The notes: a model not told the origin generated them from the letters alone. A stretch of DNA of 64,000 nt from Burkholderiales bacterium RIFCSPHIGHO2_01_FULL_63_240 (GCA_001770725.1 MERU01000006.1:372001-436000); one strand, 5' to 3'. Shown: positions 30,131 through 40,187, counted from the stretch's first letter. A program made the numbers and translations.

Positions 30131-30151
30131 AATTCGAAATATGAATTCGAA
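30131..30151. promoter_or_regulatory. Direct repeat in divergent yccA/nhaR spacer, possible operator
   Basis: AATTCGAA occurs at 30131-30138 and again at 30144-30151, 13 bases apart, in an AT-rich patch between the two divergent starts. It fits a LysR-type site by position, but no binding site is proven. Confidence 0.45.
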
Positions 30152-30169
30152 CATTTCGGGAAAACCGAT

Positions 30170-31075
30170 ATGAACTACAAGCACCTGCTCTATTTCTGGA
30201 CCGTGGCCCGCCTGGGTGGGGTCGTCAAGGCTGGCGAGCACCTGCACGTCACGCCGCAGACCATCAGCGGGCAGATCCAGTTGCTGGAAGAACACTTCGG
30301 GCGGCCGCTGTTCAAGAAGAAGGGGCGCCAGTTGGCGCTGACCGAGACCGGCGAGCTGGCCTTCAGCTACGCGCAGGACATCTTCACCCTGGGCTCGGAG
30401 CTGGACCAGGTGGTGCGCCAGCCGCGTGGCGCGCATCGCCCGCTGGAGCTGCGCGTGGGCGTGGCCGACGCCGTGCCCAAGATGGTGACCTGCCGCCTGC
30501 TGGAGCCGGCCCTGCAGCGCGAGCAGCCCTTCAAGGTGGTGTGCCGCGAATGGAAGCTCGACAGCCTGCTGGCCGAGCTGGCCGTGCACCGGCTCGACCT
30601 GGTGCTGTCAGACACGCCGCTGCCGCCCGCGCTCAGCGTCAACGCCTTCAACCACCGGCTGGGGGGCTCATCGGTGGGCTTCTACGCCACGCCGGACCTG
30701 TCTGCTCGCCTCCAGGGAGGCTTTCCCCACTGCCTGGACGACGCGCCCATGCTGATGCCGGGCAGCGACTCGGCCCTGGGGCAGCGTTTCGCCCAATGGC
30801 TGGGCCGGCACAAGCTGCACCCGCGCCCCATCGCCGAGCTGGACGACGGTGCCCTGGCCAAGGCGCTGGGCAAGTTTGGTCACGGTGTTTTCATGGCGCC
30901 CATGGTGCTCGACGAAGAGGTGCGCCAGCAGTACGGCGCCGAGTTGCTGGGCGAGGCGCCCGACCTGATCGAGGAGTTCTACCTGATCACCGTGGAGCGC
31001 CGCATCACCCACCCCGGTGTGGCGGCCATCGCCGAGGCGGCGCGCAAGGGCCTGTTCGCGGCCTGGAACCGCTGA
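30170..31075 (+). CDS. nhaR: LysR-family regulator, NhaR type
   Basis: 301 residues. The N-terminal winged helix (MNYKHLLYFWTVARLGGVVKAGEHLHVTPQTIS) is characteristic of NhaR rather than general LysR proteins, followed by a substrate-binding domain. NhaR responds to Na+ in enteric bacteria. The gene is divergent from the yccA-like membrane protein, which it may regulate. The ATG at 30170 lacks a strong ribosome site. Confidence 0.88.
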   Translation: MNYKHLLYFWTVARLGGVVKAGEHLHVTPQTISGQIQLLEEHFGRPLFKKKGRQLALTETGELAFSYAQDIFTLGSELDQVVRQPRGAHRPLELRVGVADAVPKMVTCRLLEPALQREQPFKVVCREWKLDSLLAELAVHRLDLVLSDTPLPPALSVNAFNHRLGGSSVGFYATPDLSARLQGGFPHCLDDAPMLMPGSDSALGQRFAQWLGRHKLHPRPIAELDDGALAKALGKFGHGVFMAPMVLDEEVRQQYGAELLGEAPDLIEEFYLITVERRITHPGVAAIAEAARKGLFAAWNR

Positions 31076-31116
31076 GCTCGGGCGCGTCACCCGCTCGTGC
31101 CTGTTAACCTCGCGGG

Positions 31117-32367
31117 ATGACTGGATTGTTCGACCGGGAGCTGGGGCAGCTGCAAGCTGCGCACCTGGCTCGACACCGCCGCCAGGTGCAGCCCGCCGTG
31201 GCACCTGCCGAGCTGGCCCCCCACGATGAAGCCCTGCGCGCCACCACCTACCTGATCGACGGGCGCACTCGCCTGTCTTTTGGCAGCAACGACTACCTGG
31301 GTTTGTCGCAGCACCCCGCCTTGCTGGCCGCCGCACACGAGGCCATCAACCGGTACGGCGTGGGCGCCACCGCCTCGCCGCTGGTGTGCGGCCACAGCCC
31401 CGAGCACGAGGCGCTGGAGCGCGAGCTGGCCGCGCGGGTGGGACTGCCTCGCGCGCTGTACTTCTACGCCGGGTACGCCGCCAACGTGGGCACGGTGCCT
31501 GCGCTGGTGGGGCGGGGCGATGCCGTGTTCTCGGACGCGCTCAACCACGCCTGCCTGATCGACGGGATCCGCCTGTCGCGTGCCGACCTGCACGTGGTGC
31601 CGCACGCGGATCTGGGTGCGCTGGAGCAGGCTTTGAAAGCCAGCACGGCCCACCGCAAGCTGGTGGTCACCGATGCCGTCTTCAGCATGGACGGCAACGT
31701 GGCCGACGTGCCCGCGCTGCTCGAGATCTGCGAGCGCCACGACGCCTGGCTGATGATCGACGACGCCCATGGCTTCGGCGTGCTGGGTGCGAACGGTGAG
31801 GGCACGCTGGCGCACCACGGCATCGCGGGCGCCTTGGGCGTGAGCCCCGCCTGGCGAGGGCGGCTGAACCGCCTCATCTACATGGCCACGCTGGGCAAGG
31901 CCGCAGGCGTGGCCGGGGCCTTTGTGGCGGGCGAGCCATCGATGGTCGAGTGGGTGATGCAGAAGGCGCGCACCTACATGTTCGCGACCGCGGCACCCGC
32001 CATGGTGGCGGCCCCTTTGCGCGCCGCCCTGCAGGTGATGCAGGACGAGCCGCAGCGTCGCAGGCACCTGGGCGCCTTGCAGCAGCGCCTGCGCGAGGGC
32101 GTGCAGGCTGCGAAGCTGCCCTGGGCGCTGATGCCCTCAGGCACCGCCATCCAGCCCCTGATCATCGGCAGCAACGAAGACGCCCTGGCCGTGATGGCCC
32201 AGCTCGACGAGCAAGGGGTGTGGGTGCCAGCCATCCGCCCGCCCACGGTGCCCGAAGGCACGGCGCGGCTGCGCATCTCGCTGTCGGCCGCGCACACGCT
32301 GGGGCACATCGATCAGCTGGTGGCGGCGCTGGCGCAGGCCGCGCAGGTGTCGCTCACCAAGCGCTGA
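31117..32367 (+). CDS. bioF: 8-amino-7-oxononanoate synthase
   Basis: 416 residues, alpha-oxoamine synthase family. [16 protein letters not shown], the Gly-rich [20 protein letters not shown] and [10 protein letters not shown] are diagnostic. The lysine segment reads [16 protein letters not shown]. It condenses pimeloyl-ACP with alanine in biotin synthesis. It stands alone, without bioA/bioD/bioB. Its stop codon directly abuts the stop of the convergent gene (TGA|TCA). Confidence 0.93.
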   Translation: MTGLFDRELGQLQAAHLARHRRQVQPAVAPAELAPHDEALRATTYLIDGRTRLSFGSNDYLGLSQHPALLAAAHEAINRYGVGATASPLVCGHSPEHEALERELAARVGLPRALYFYAGYAANVGTVPALVGRGDAVFSDALNHACLIDGIRLSRADLHVVPHADLGALEQALKASTAHRKLVVTDAVFSMDGNVADVPALLEICERHDAWLMIDDAHGFGVLGANGEGTLAHHGIAGALGVSPAWRGRLNRLIYMATLGKAAGVAGAFVAGEPSMVEWVMQKARTYMFATAAPAMVAAPLRAALQVMQDEPQRRRHLGALQQRLREGVQAAKLPWALMPSGTAIQPLIIGSNEDALAVMAQLDEQGVWVPAIRPPTVPEGTARLRISLSAAHTLGHIDQLVAALAQAAQVSLTKR

Positions 32368-33312
32368 TCAGGCCTCGACCTGGTCGTACAGCCGTCGGCG
32401 GTTCAGCGTCAGCATGACCAGGCCCCGCGGCAGGGCGGCCACGACCTTGTGGTCGGGCTCGGTGGTGTCGGTGCGCTGGGTCATCAGGTAGGGCGTGCCG
32501 TCGGCGCGCAGCAGGGTGCTGACCAGGGGCGTGTCGGGCGTGGCGCCGCGGCGCAGCACGATGGCGGTGTCGCCGTTGCGCAGCTTCACGAAGGTGCCAG
32601 GCGGGTAGATGCCCATCTCCTGAACGATGGCGGTGACGTAGGGGTTCGAGGCGCCGCCGGCGCTGGTTTGCAGCTCGCGCGCGGCCACGTTGATGGCGAT
32701 GGCGCCGCGCGTGGCCCGGGGGCTGAGCTTGGCCAGGTAGACGTCGGCGTAGTGCACCAGGCAGGCCAGCGGGCTCAGGCCGCTGCGGTCGGCGGGCAGG
32801 GCGTGGCCGCCGGGGGTGACGTGGTGGTGGGCCACGGTGTGCAGCAGGGCCTCGTCGGTGATGCCGATGGCAGCGAGCATGTCGCGGCCGCGCTGGGGGT
32901 GGCTGTCGATGTCCTGGCGCTGCTTGAGGGTGGGGGGCGTCGGCTGGCGCACCAGGGTGTCCTGCAGGTCCAGCATGGCGATGTTCATCGTCAGCGAGGC
33001 CTTGACCAGCGTCTGCCTGTCGCGCAGCGTCCAGCCCATGCGCTGGGCCACCAGGGCGGTGACGAAGGCGGTCTGCAGCGAGTGAGCAACCGCGTAGCCG
33101 GCGATCTCCTCGCCGTAGATCATCTCGAAGAGGCTGGCTTCTGGGGCGGCGTCGACCGTGCGCAGGATGACCTCGGTGACCGCATCGAGCTCGCCGATGA
33201 AGAAGGCCGCGTCGGCCGGGTGCCTGAGCAGGTGGGCGACCCGGGCGTGGACGCCGTGCCACGCCGAGAACGGGTCCGGCGCAGCGGGGTCATGCCATGA
33301 GGTGCTGCTCAT
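32368..33312 (-). CDS. Degenerate HD-GYP-like domain protein
   Basis: 314 residues. It follows the layout of HD-GYP phosphodiesterases: FEMIYGEEIAGYAVAHSLQTAFVT, then LTMNIAMLDLQD where the HD-x-GK metal motif should be, HPQRGRDML, and VAHHH. Several metal ligands of the canonical HDxGK motif are missing, so c-di-GMP hydrolysis is doubtful. A C-terminal segment with LRNGDTAIVLRRG resembles an output domain seen in such proteins. It may act as a c-di-GMP-related sensor or be inactive. Confidence 0.78.
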   Translation of the reverse strand: MSSTSWHDPAAPDPFSAWHGVHARVAHLLRHPADAAFFIGELDAVTEVILRTVDAAPEASLFEMIYGEEIAGYAVAHSLQTAFVTALVAQRMGWTLRDRQTLVKASLTMNIAMLDLQDTLVRQPTPPTLKQRQDIDSHPQRGRDMLAAIGITDEALLHTVAHHHVTPGGHALPADRSGLSPLACLVHYADVYLAKLSPRATRGAIAINVAARELQTSAGGASNPYVTAIVQEMGIYPPGTFVKLRNGDTAIVLRRGATPDTPLVSTLLRADGTPYLMTQRTDTTEPDHKVVAALPRGLVMLTLNRRRLYDQVEA

Positions 33313-33391
33313 CCCCCTGATGTTGCCAGGGTGCGCGCCGATGCGCCATGCCTGTCAAGCGTTCGGCCCACCCTGGTGGGCCTGAAGGGGC

Positions 33392-34789
33392 TCATGCGTG
33401 CTGCGCGAGCAACAACTCGGCGCGCAGCGAGTGCGGGTAGGCCTGGGTGATGCGGACGTCGATGAGCTGGCCGACCAGGCGTTCGCGCAGGGCCTGGGTG
33501 GGGCCGGCGGCGAAGTTGACGATGCGGTTGCACTCGGTTCGACCCATCAATTCGGACGGGTCCTTGCGGCTGGGGCCTTCGACCAGGATCGTCTGCGTGG
33601 TGCCCACCAGCATCTGGCTGTAGCGCTGCACGTTGGACTCCAGGTAGGCCTGCAGGGTCTGCAAACGCTTGAGCTTGACCTCGTGAGGGGTGTCGTCGGC
33701 CAGCGAGGCGGCCGGGGTGCCAGGGCGGGCGCTGAAGATGAAGCTGAAGGAGGCGTCGAACTCGATGTCCATGGCCAGCTTCATGAGCTTGTCGAAGTCG
33801 TCGTCGGTCTCGCCGGGAAAGCCCACGATGAAGTCGGTGGACAGGCGGATGTCCGGTCGCACGGCGCGCAGCTTGCGGATGGTGCTCTTGTACTCGAGCG
33901 TGGTGTAGCCGCGCTTCATGGCCATCAGGATGCGGTCCGAGCCGTGCTGCACGGGCAGGTGCACGTGGTTGACCAGCTTGTTCGTCTTGCCGTAGACGTC
34001 GATGAGGCGCTGGCTGAACTCGTTGGGGTGGCTGGTGGTGAAGCGGATGCGCTCGATGCCGGGGATCTCGGCGACGTATTCGAGCAGCATGGCGAAGTCG
34101 GCGATTTCTGCGGTGTCTCCCATCTTGCCGCGGTAGCCGTTGACGTTCTGGCCCAGCAGGGTGACCTCTTTGACGCCCTGGTCGGCCAGGTCGGCGACCT
34201 CGGTCAGCACGTCGTCAAACGGGCGCGAGACCTCTTCGCCGCGGGTGTAGGGCACCACGCAGTAGCTGCAGTACTTCGAGCAGCCTTCCATGATCGACAC
34301 GAAGGCCGAGGCGCCTTCCTTGCGCGGCGGCGGCAGGTGGTCGAACTTCTCGATCTCGGGGAAGCTGATGTCGACCTGGGGGCGTTGGAGCTGCTGGCGC
34401 TTTTCCAGCATGGCGGGCAGGCGGTGCAGCGTTTGCGGCCCGAAGACGACGTCCACGTAAGGTGCGCGTTCGATGATGGAGGCACCTTCCTGGCTGGCCA
34501 CGCAGCCGCCCACGCCGATCATCACGCCCTTTTCCTTGAGGTGCTTGACGCGGCCCAGGTCGGAGAACACCTTCTCTTGCGCCTTCTCGCGGATCGAGCA
34601 GGTGTTGAAGAGGATGAGGTCGGCCTCTTCGGGGTCGTTGGTGGGCACGTAGCCCTTGGCCGCGTTCATGACGTCGGACATCTTGTCCGAGTCGTACTCG
34701 TTCATCTGGCAGCCGTAGGTCTTGATGTAGACCTTTTTCTGAGGCTGGTCGGTGGTGGTCGAGGGCGTGGTGGAGGTGTCAAGGGACAT
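33392..34789 (-). CDS. miaB: tRNA-2-methylthio-N6-dimethylallyladenosine synthase MiaB
   Basis: 465 residues. N-terminal UPF0004 domain with [11 protein letters not shown], the radical-SAM cluster motif CSKYCSYC, and a C-terminal TRAM domain. It adds the methylthio group to i6A37 in tRNAs reading UNN codons and needs two [4Fe-4S] clusters. Confidence 0.97.
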   Translation of the reverse strand: MSLDTSTTPSTTTDQPQKKVYIKTYGCQMNEYDSDKMSDVMNAAKGYVPTNDPEEADLILFNTCSIREKAQEKVFSDLGRVKHLKEKGVMIGVGGCVASQEGASIIERAPYVDVVFGPQTLHRLPAMLEKRQQLQRPQVDISFPEIEKFDHLPPPRKEGASAFVSIMEGCSKYCSYCVVPYTRGEEVSRPFDDVLTEVADLADQGVKEVTLLGQNVNGYRGKMGDTAEIADFAMLLEYVAEIPGIERIRFTTSHPNEFSQRLIDVYGKTNKLVNHVHLPVQHGSDRILMAMKRGYTTLEYKSTIRKLRAVRPDIRLSTDFIVGFPGETDDDFDKLMKLAMDIEFDASFSFIFSARPGTPAASLADDTPHEVKLKRLQTLQAYLESNVQRYSQMLVGTTQTILVEGPSRKDPSELMGRTECNRIVNFAAGPTQALRERLVGQLIDVRITQAYPHSLRAELLLAQHA

Positions 34790-34905
34790 GGCGATTCAGG
34801 GCCGTCTTGGCGACGGCGACCTGCCTGCTGCGGAGGGAACGGGGAAAGCGGTTCGGGCACCCTGAGGTGCCCTGCGCGATGGCGGGATGAGCGGCGACCT
34901 GCCGA

Positions 34906-35358
34906 TCAGGGCTTGGACCAGCTCTGCGAGATCGGGTCAAACACCCACTTGGCCGCCTCTTCGGGCGTGGTGGGCCACAGGCGGGAGGCTTCGGCAGCGG
35001 TCAGCAGCCAGACGTCTTTGACGAGACCGGTTTGGCCGTCGACGTTGTAGTTGACGACGTGGGTCTGGCCACCGAGGTTGCCGGACATCACCAGCGTGTT
35101 GCTCTGGCCGCGGATGCGCGAGGCGGGCGACAGGCGGGTGGCCACCTTGCCGTTGAGCACGATCTCGGGTGGCAGGCCGAAGGTGATCTCGCCGCGCAAG
35201 GTGTTGGCGGGGATGGGCACGGGGCGGGCGGCCTGGGCGTGGGCGGCCACGGGCGCCAGCGCGACCAGGCTGGTCAGCAGCGGGGCGCCGAGCAGGGTGC
35301 CGGCCGAGCCGATGAAGGCGCTCAGCGCGGCGCGGCGGGTGGGGTGACAGCGGGGCAT
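34906..35358 (-). CDS. Exported protein of unknown function with Tat-like signal
   Basis: 150 residues. The N-terminus TRRAALSAFIGSAGTLLG, a long hydrophobic stretch and an AHAQA cleavage region suggest export, possibly by Tat (twin Arg). The mature part (PANTLRGEITFGLPPEIVLNGK...SRIRGQSNTLV) is predicted beta-rich. No family recognised. A 7-bp hairpin (GGGCACC/GGTGCCC, near 34855-34872) lies downstream. Confidence 0.8.
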   Translation of the reverse strand: MPRCHPTRRAALSAFIGSAGTLLGAPLLTSLVALAPVAAHAQAARPVPIPANTLRGEITFGLPPEIVLNGKVATRLSPASRIRGQSNTLVMSGNLGGQTHVVNYNVDGQTGLVKDVWLLTAAEASRLWPTTPEEAAKWVFDPISQSWSKP

Positions 35359-35418
35359 GGTGTAGATCCAGGGGCTGTGTGCAGAGGCCGGATTCTACCG
35401 ACTCCGGGCGCGCGACGG

Positions 35419-36153
35419 TCAGGCCTGGTTCAGCGCAGCCAGCCTCTCGGGCGTGCCCACGTCCGTCCATTCACCGCGATGCACCCGCCCGCTCAGGCGA
35501 CCGCTGTCGATCGCGCGGTCGAAGCACGGGCGCAGCGCGGCCTTCTCGCCCAGGGTCACGCCGTCGACCATGGCGGGGCGGTACAGCCCGATGGTCGAGT
35601 AGGTGAAGGTGGGTGTGCCCTCTGGCGCGCTGGCCTTGTGGTGGACGCGACCAGTGGCTTCGAGCGCGAAGTCGCCTTGTGGCACGTGGGCCGGGTTGGG
35701 CACCAGCCACAGCTGTGCCAGGTCGCCGTTTTCAGGCGCGTCGGCAAAGGCCTTGGCGGCCACCGCATCGAACCTGAAGCCCGGCACGAACACATCGCCC
35801 GCCAGCACCCAGAAAGCGCGATCGCCGCCTGCCGCCTCGGCCAGCAGCGGCAAGGCCTTGGCGATGCCGCCCGCCGTTTCCAGCGCGCCGCCGTGGTCGG
35901 CCCGCTCATGCGAGTAGCGGATGCGCAGGCCCCACTGGCTGCCATCGCCGAGCGCGGGCTCGAACTGCTCTTCGAGGTGGGCGGTGTTGATGACCACGTC
36001 GCGCACGCCATCGCGCGCCAGGGCTTCGAGGTGCCACACGATCAGCGGTTTGCCTTGCACCTTCAGCAAGGGCTTGGGGCAGGTGTCGGTCAGCGGGCGC
36101 ATGCGCTCGCCACGGCCGGCGGCGAGGATGAGGGCGGGCAGGTTGGCGCTCAT
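35419..36153 (-). CDS. murU: N-acetylmuramate alpha-1-phosphate uridylyltransferase MurU
   Basis: 244 residues. The nucleotidyltransferase signature ALILAAGRGERMRPLTDTCPKPLLKV and VLAGDVFVPGF are visible. The length and motifs fit MurU, which makes UDP-MurNAc in the peptidoglycan recycling bypass. A glucose-1-phosphate nucleotidyltransferase is the alternative. The AnmK kinase of the same recycling pathway is at 54012. It is 6 bases after fbpC on the same strand. Confidence 0.85.
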   Translation of the reverse strand: MSANLPALILAAGRGERMRPLTDTCPKPLLKVQGKPLIVWHLEALARDGVRDVVINTAHLEEQFEPALGDGSQWGLRIRYSHERADHGGALETAGGIAKALPLLAEAAGGDRAFWVLAGDVFVPGFRFDAVAAKAFADAPENGDLAQLWLVPNPAHVPQGDFALEATGRVHHKASAPEGTPTFTYSTIGLYRPAMVDGVTLGEKAALRPCFDRAIDSGRLSGRVHRGEWTDVGTPERLAALNQA

Positions 36154-36159
36154 GGGGCC

Positions 36160-37272
36160 TCAGGCGGGGGTGTTGTCGAAGGCCACCACGTGGCTCATGT
36201 CCAGTCGGATGCCGATGGCTTCGCCGATGGCGTGGTCGTGGTGTGAGGGCACCATCGAGAGCACCTCGGTGCCATCGGCCAGGGCCAGGGTGTAGAGGAA
36301 CTCGGCGCCCTTGAACGCCTTGTGCACCACGCGGGCCTGGATGGGGCTGGCGTCGTCGTGCACCACGTCGTCGGGGCGCAGCAGGACGTCCACGCGCGCA
36401 CCCGCCGCGAAGGGCATCGCGTCTTCGGTGAAGAAGGTGGCGTCGTCGCCTTGCACCTCGCCGACGTCCAGTTTCAGCCGGTGGTCGTCGAGCACGCGGG
36501 CAGGCACGAAGGCGCCCTGGCCCACGAAGTCGGCCACGCGGCGGTTGGCGGGGCGGTGATAGAGCGCGTAGGCCGTGTCCCACTGCTGCAGCTGGCCCTC
36601 GGCGAGCACGCCCACCACGTCGGCCATGGCGAAGGCTTCGTGCTGGTCGTGGGTGACGAGCACGGCGGTGGTCTGCGTGGCCTTGAGGATGTCGCGCACC
36701 TCGCCGGCCAGGCGTTCGCGCAGGGCCACGTCGAGGTTGGAGAAGGGCTCGTCGAGCAGCAGCACGGCGGGCTGAGGCGCCAGGGCGCGAGCCAGCGCCA
36801 CGCGCTGTTGCTGGCCGCCTGAGAGCTCGTGCGGGTAGCGGCGAGCGGCGTGGGCCAGGCCCACGGTTTCGAGCATCTCGGTGACGCGGCGGTCTGCGTC
36901 GGAGCGGCCACGCAGGCCGAAGCCGACGTTTTGTGCCACGGTCAGGTGCGGGAAGAGGGCGTAGTCCTGGAAGACCATGCCGATGCGGCGCTGCTCGGGG
37001 GGCACGACGCGGCCGGGTTGGCTGAGCGCGCGCCCATCGAGCGAGATGCGCCCGGCGGTGATCGGCTCGAAGCCCGCCAGGGCGCGCAGCACCGAGGTCT
37101 TGCCGCAGCCCGAGGGCCCCAGCAGGCAGGCGATCGCGCCTTGCGGCAGCGAGAACGACAGGTGCTCGACGATGGCCTTGTTGCCGTACTGCAGGGCCAG
37201 GTCTTGCACGACCAGCCAGGGCGGCCCCTCGGGGGGGGCGGGCGTGTGGTGGTGGTCGGGCAAGGTGGGCAT
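36160..37272 (-). CDS. fbpC: Iron(III) ABC transporter ATP-binding protein
   Basis: 370 residues. Walker A LLGPSGCGKTSVLRAL, signature LSGGQQQRVALARAL, Walker B VLLLDEPFSNLD and H-loop VLVTHDQHEAFAMADVV. The C-terminal regulatory domain (LLRPDDVVHDD) is of the FbpC/PotA type. It energises the FbpB permease encoded divergently. The ATG at 37272 is taken; a TTG at 37293 is an alternative. A Fur-like box lies in the spacer. Confidence 0.93.
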   Translation of the reverse strand: MPTLPDHHHTPAPPEGPPWLVVQDLALQYGNKAIVEHLSFSLPQGAIACLLGPSGCGKTSVLRALAGFEPITAGRISLDGRALSQPGRVVPPEQRRIGMVFQDYALFPHLTVAQNVGFGLRGRSDADRRVTEMLETVGLAHAARRYPHELSGGQQQRVALARALAPQPAVLLLDEPFSNLDVALRERLAGEVRDILKATQTTAVLVTHDQHEAFAMADVVGVLAEGQLQQWDTAYALYHRPANRRVADFVGQGAFVPARVLDDHRLKLDVGEVQGDDATFFTEDAMPFAAGARVDVLLRPDDVVHDDASPIQARVVHKAFKGAEFLYTLALADGTEVLSMVPSHHDHAIGEAIGIRLDMSHVVAFDNTPA

Positions 37273-37327
37273 GTGGGGCGGGTGCGGTGACAACAGGGAA
37301 GGGGCCTGCGGGGAAAGGCTCGGTAGC

Positions 37328-37346
37328 GATGATAATTCTCACTCAC
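37328..37346. promoter_or_regulatory. Fur-like box between fbpC and fbpB
   Basis: GATGATAATTCTCACTCAC contains the ATGATAAT core and TCTCA arm of Fur boxes. It lies in the divergent fbpC/fbpB spacer and would give iron control of both. Confidence 0.6.
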
Positions 37347-37349
37347 ACC

Positions 37350-39035
37350 ATGACCCTGGCCACCTCGCTTTCTTCGTCCGTCCGCAACCGCATGCCCTCG
37401 CGCTGGCTGGTGGCCTTGGCCCTGCTGGTCGGGGCCCTGGTGGCCTTGCCCGTGCTGGCCGTGCTGCTGCAGGTGCTCTCGCCCAGCGACACCGGCGACA
37501 CCTGGTCGCACCTGGCCTCGACGGTGCTGCCCGATTACCTGTGGTCCACCCTCTGGCTGTGCCTGGGCGTGGGCCTGGGCACGGCGAGCATGGGCGTGGG
37601 CGCGGCCTGGCTGGTCACGCGGTACGACTTCCCGCTGCGGGGCACGCTGGAATGGGCGCTGGTGCTGCCGCTGGCCGTGCCTGGCTACGTGATGGCCTAC
37701 ACCTACACCGATTTGCTGCAGTTCGTGGGTCCCGTGCAGACCTGGTTGCGCGAGGCCTTCGAGTGGACCCGTGCCGATTACTGGTTCCCCGATGTGCGTT
37801 CGCTGGGCGGGGCGTTGGTGCTGTTCTCGCTGGTGCTCTATCCGTATGTGTACATGCTGGCGCGCACCGCCTTCCTCGAGCGCGCGGGCGGCATGCTGGA
37901 GGTCGGGCGCGTGCTGGGGCTGGGCCCCTGGGGCAGCTTCTTTCGGGTCTCGCTGCCGCTGGCCAGGCCGGCCATCGCCGCGGGCGTGTCGCTGGCGCTG
38001 ATGGAGACCCTGGCCGACTTCGGTGCGGTGTCCTACTTCGGTGTGCAGACCTTCACCACCGGCATCTACCGCGCGTGGTTCTCGCTGGGTGACCGGGTGG
38101 CCGCGGCTCAGCTGGCCTCGACCCTGCTGGGCTTCGTGGTGCTCGTGCTGATGTTCGAGCGGCTCTCGCGCGGGCGGGCGCGCTTTCATGACACGACCTT
38201 GCGCCGCTCCCGCTTGAGCGGCATCCGCGTGGGCGGCTGGCGTGCTTGGCTGGCCGTGGTGGCCTGTGCGATCCCGGTGATCGCGGGCTTCCTGCTGCCG
38301 GCCGGCATCTTGCTGCACATGTCGCTGAGCCAGGGCGATGCGCAGTTCGGGCCGCGCTTCATCGAGCTGGCTCGCAACAGTGTCACCGTTTCGGGCCTGA
38401 CGGCCTTCATCGCGGTGACGCTGGCGGTGCTGCTGGCCTATGCCGCGCGCCTGCAGCCGCACTGGCTGGTGCGGCTGACCCACCGCCTGGGCGGGCTGGG
38501 TTACGCCTTGCCGGGAACGGTCATCGCCGTGGGGGTGCTGATCCCGGTCACGCGGGTGGACAACGTGCTCACCACCTGGCTGGAGCAGACTGTGGGCTGG
38601 CAGGGCGGCCTGGTGATCACAGGCGGCATCGCGGGGCTGGTGTACGCCTGCGTGGTGCGCTTTTTGACACCGGCGGTGCAGTCGGTGGACGCGGGGCTGC
38701 TCAAGGTCACGCCCAACATGGACCACGCGGCGCGCAGCCTGGGGCTCTCGCCCTCGGCCACGCTGCGAAGGGTGCACTTCCCGCTGTTGCGCGGCAGCCT
38801 GTTGACGGCGTTGCTGCTCGTGTTCATCGACGTGATGAAGGAGCTGCCGGCGACGCTGGTGATGCGGCCCTTCAACTTCGACACGCTGGCGACGCAGGCC
38901 TACACGCTGGCGTCCGATGAGCGCCTGGCCGAGGCGTCGACCGCGGCGCTGACCATCGTGGTGGTGGGGCTGCTGCCGCTGATCGTGCTCTCACGAGAGA
39001 TCGCGCGCAGCCGCTTGCCCGGGGGCGGTCGCTGA
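37350..39035 (+). CDS. fbpB: Iron(III) ABC transporter permease (fused two-domain)
   Basis: About 561 residues with twelve or so membrane segments in two homologous halves, each with an EAA-type loop (LGLGPWGSFFRVSLPLARPA and LGLSPSATLRRVHFPLLRGS). This is the FbpB/ferric iron permease. Start is uncertain: an ATG at 37350 is chosen because the ATG at 37329 lies in the Fur-like box; 37392 is another option. No strong ribosome site is visible. Confidence 0.93.
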   Translation: MTLATSLSSSVRNRMPSRWLVALALLVGALVALPVLAVLLQVLSPSDTGDTWSHLASTVLPDYLWSTLWLCLGVGLGTASMGVGAAWLVTRYDFPLRGTLEWALVLPLAVPGYVMAYTYTDLLQFVGPVQTWLREAFEWTRADYWFPDVRSLGGALVLFSLVLYPYVYMLARTAFLERAGGMLEVGRVLGLGPWGSFFRVSLPLARPAIAAGVSLALMETLADFGAVSYFGVQTFTTGIYRAWFSLGDRVAAAQLASTLLGFVVLVLMFERLSRGRARFHDTTLRRSRLSGIRVGGWRAWLAVVACAIPVIAGFLLPAGILLHMSLSQGDAQFGPRFIELARNSVTVSGLTAFIAVTLAVLLAYAARLQPHWLVRLTHRLGGLGYALPGTVIAVGVLIPVTRVDNVLTTWLEQTVGWQGGLVITGGIAGLVYACVVRFLTPAVQSVDAGLLKVTPNMDHAARSLGLSPSATLRRVHFPLLRGSLLTALLLVFIDVMKELPATLVMRPFNFDTLATQAYTLASDERLAEASTAALTIVVVGLLPLIVLSREIARSRLPGGGR

Positions 39036-39071
39036 GCCTGCCCTGGCCCGCGATGGGGCCGTCGGGCAGGC
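39036..39071. terminator. Bidirectional hairpin between fbpB and fbpA
   Basis: GCCTGCCC and GGGCAGGC form the outer stem with an inner GGCCC/GGGCC pairing, between convergent genes. No T-run is present. Confidence 0.5.
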
Positions 39072-39080
39072 CTGGACACC

Positions 39081-40100
39081 TCAGCGCCAGCCGGCGCGGT
39101 CGTACAGCTTCTGTGCCTTGGCGGCGTTCTTGGCCAGCTCACCCACGTTGAGGTCGTCCGGCTTGAAGGTGCCCAGGGCGGTCAGCGCTGGGTTGTTCAG
39201 CTTGACCGAGGCCACCGCCGGCCACTCGTTGTTGCCGTCGGCGAAGTAGGCCTGCGCCTGGTCGCTGCTCAGGTACTCGAGGAACTTCACGGCAGCGGCT
39301 TTGTTCGGCGCCGTCTTGATGATGCCCGCGCCCGAGACGTTGATGTGCGTGCCCCAGGTCTGCTGGTTGGGCCAGACCACACCCAGGGCCTGCACCACCT
39401 TGCGGTCTTCCGGCTTGTCCGAGCGCATCAGGCGGGCCAGGTAGTAGCTGTTGGAGATGGTCACGCCGCATTCGCCAGCGGCCACGGCCTTGAGCTGATC
39501 GGTGTCACCGCCCTTGGGTGCGCGGGCGAAGTTCTGCACCAGGCCACGGGCCCAGGCCTCGGCCTGCTGCTCACCCTGGTGGGCGATGAAGGCGCCGCCG
39601 AGCGACAGGTTGTAGGGGTGCGAGCCCGAGCGCACGCACACCTGGCCTTTCAGGCGAGGGTGGGCCAGGTCGCCGTAGCTTTGCACCCACTCGGCCTTGA
39701 CGGCCTGCTTGTTGTAGGCGATCAGGCGGGCGCGGGTCGAGAAGGCGATCCAGTTGGGCGTGCGCAGCTTGGCGGGGATGCGCTGCGCCAGCACCTTCGA
39801 CTGGATGGGCGCGAACAGGCCGGCCTGGTCGGCGACTTCCAGGCGCGCCGCGTCGACCGTGATCAGGATGTCGGCCGGCGACTTGGCGCCTTCGTTCTTG
39901 ATGCGCTCGAGCAGCTCGTCTTCCTTGCCGTCCAGGCGGTTGACCTTGATGCCGGTCTGCTTGGTGAAGTTGGCATACAGGGCTTCGTCGGTCTGGTAGT
40001 GGCGGGCCGAGTAGATGTTGAGCACCTTGTCGTCGGCCTGGGCGGAGAACGCCAGGGTGGCAAGGGCGAGCGCACAGAGGCGCGGCAGCGAGGTGACCAT
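39081..40100 (-). CDS. fbpA: Periplasmic iron(III)-binding protein
   Basis: 339 residues. A signal peptide (LPRLCALALATLAFSAQA) precedes KVLNIYSARHYQTDEALY, typical of FbpA/FutA. Tyrosine ligands in NSYYLARL and HYQTDE regions are those used for Fe(III). It delivers iron to FbpBC. The ATG at 40100 has AGGA nine bases upstream. A Fur-like box is 88 bases upstream. Confidence 0.94.
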   Translation of the reverse strand: MVTSLPRLCALALATLAFSAQADDKVLNIYSARHYQTDEALYANFTKQTGIKVNRLDGKEDELLERIKNEGAKSPADILITVDAARLEVADQAGLFAPIQSKVLAQRIPAKLRTPNWIAFSTRARLIAYNKQAVKAEWVQSYGDLAHPRLKGQVCVRSGSHPYNLSLGGAFIAHQGEQQAEAWARGLVQNFARAPKGGDTDQLKAVAAGECGVTISNSYYLARLMRSDKPEDRKVVQALGVVWPNQQTWGTHINVSGAGIIKTAPNKAAAVKFLEYLSSDQAQAYFADGNNEWPAVASVKLNNPALTALGTFKPDDLNVGELAKNAAKAQKLYDRAGWR

Positions 40101-40187
40101 GGAGCGCATTCCTGAATCGTTGATGTGAGAAAGCCCGCGGACCGGGGCCGGACGCACGTCCGGTGGCTCGCGAGCTTACTCGAAAAC

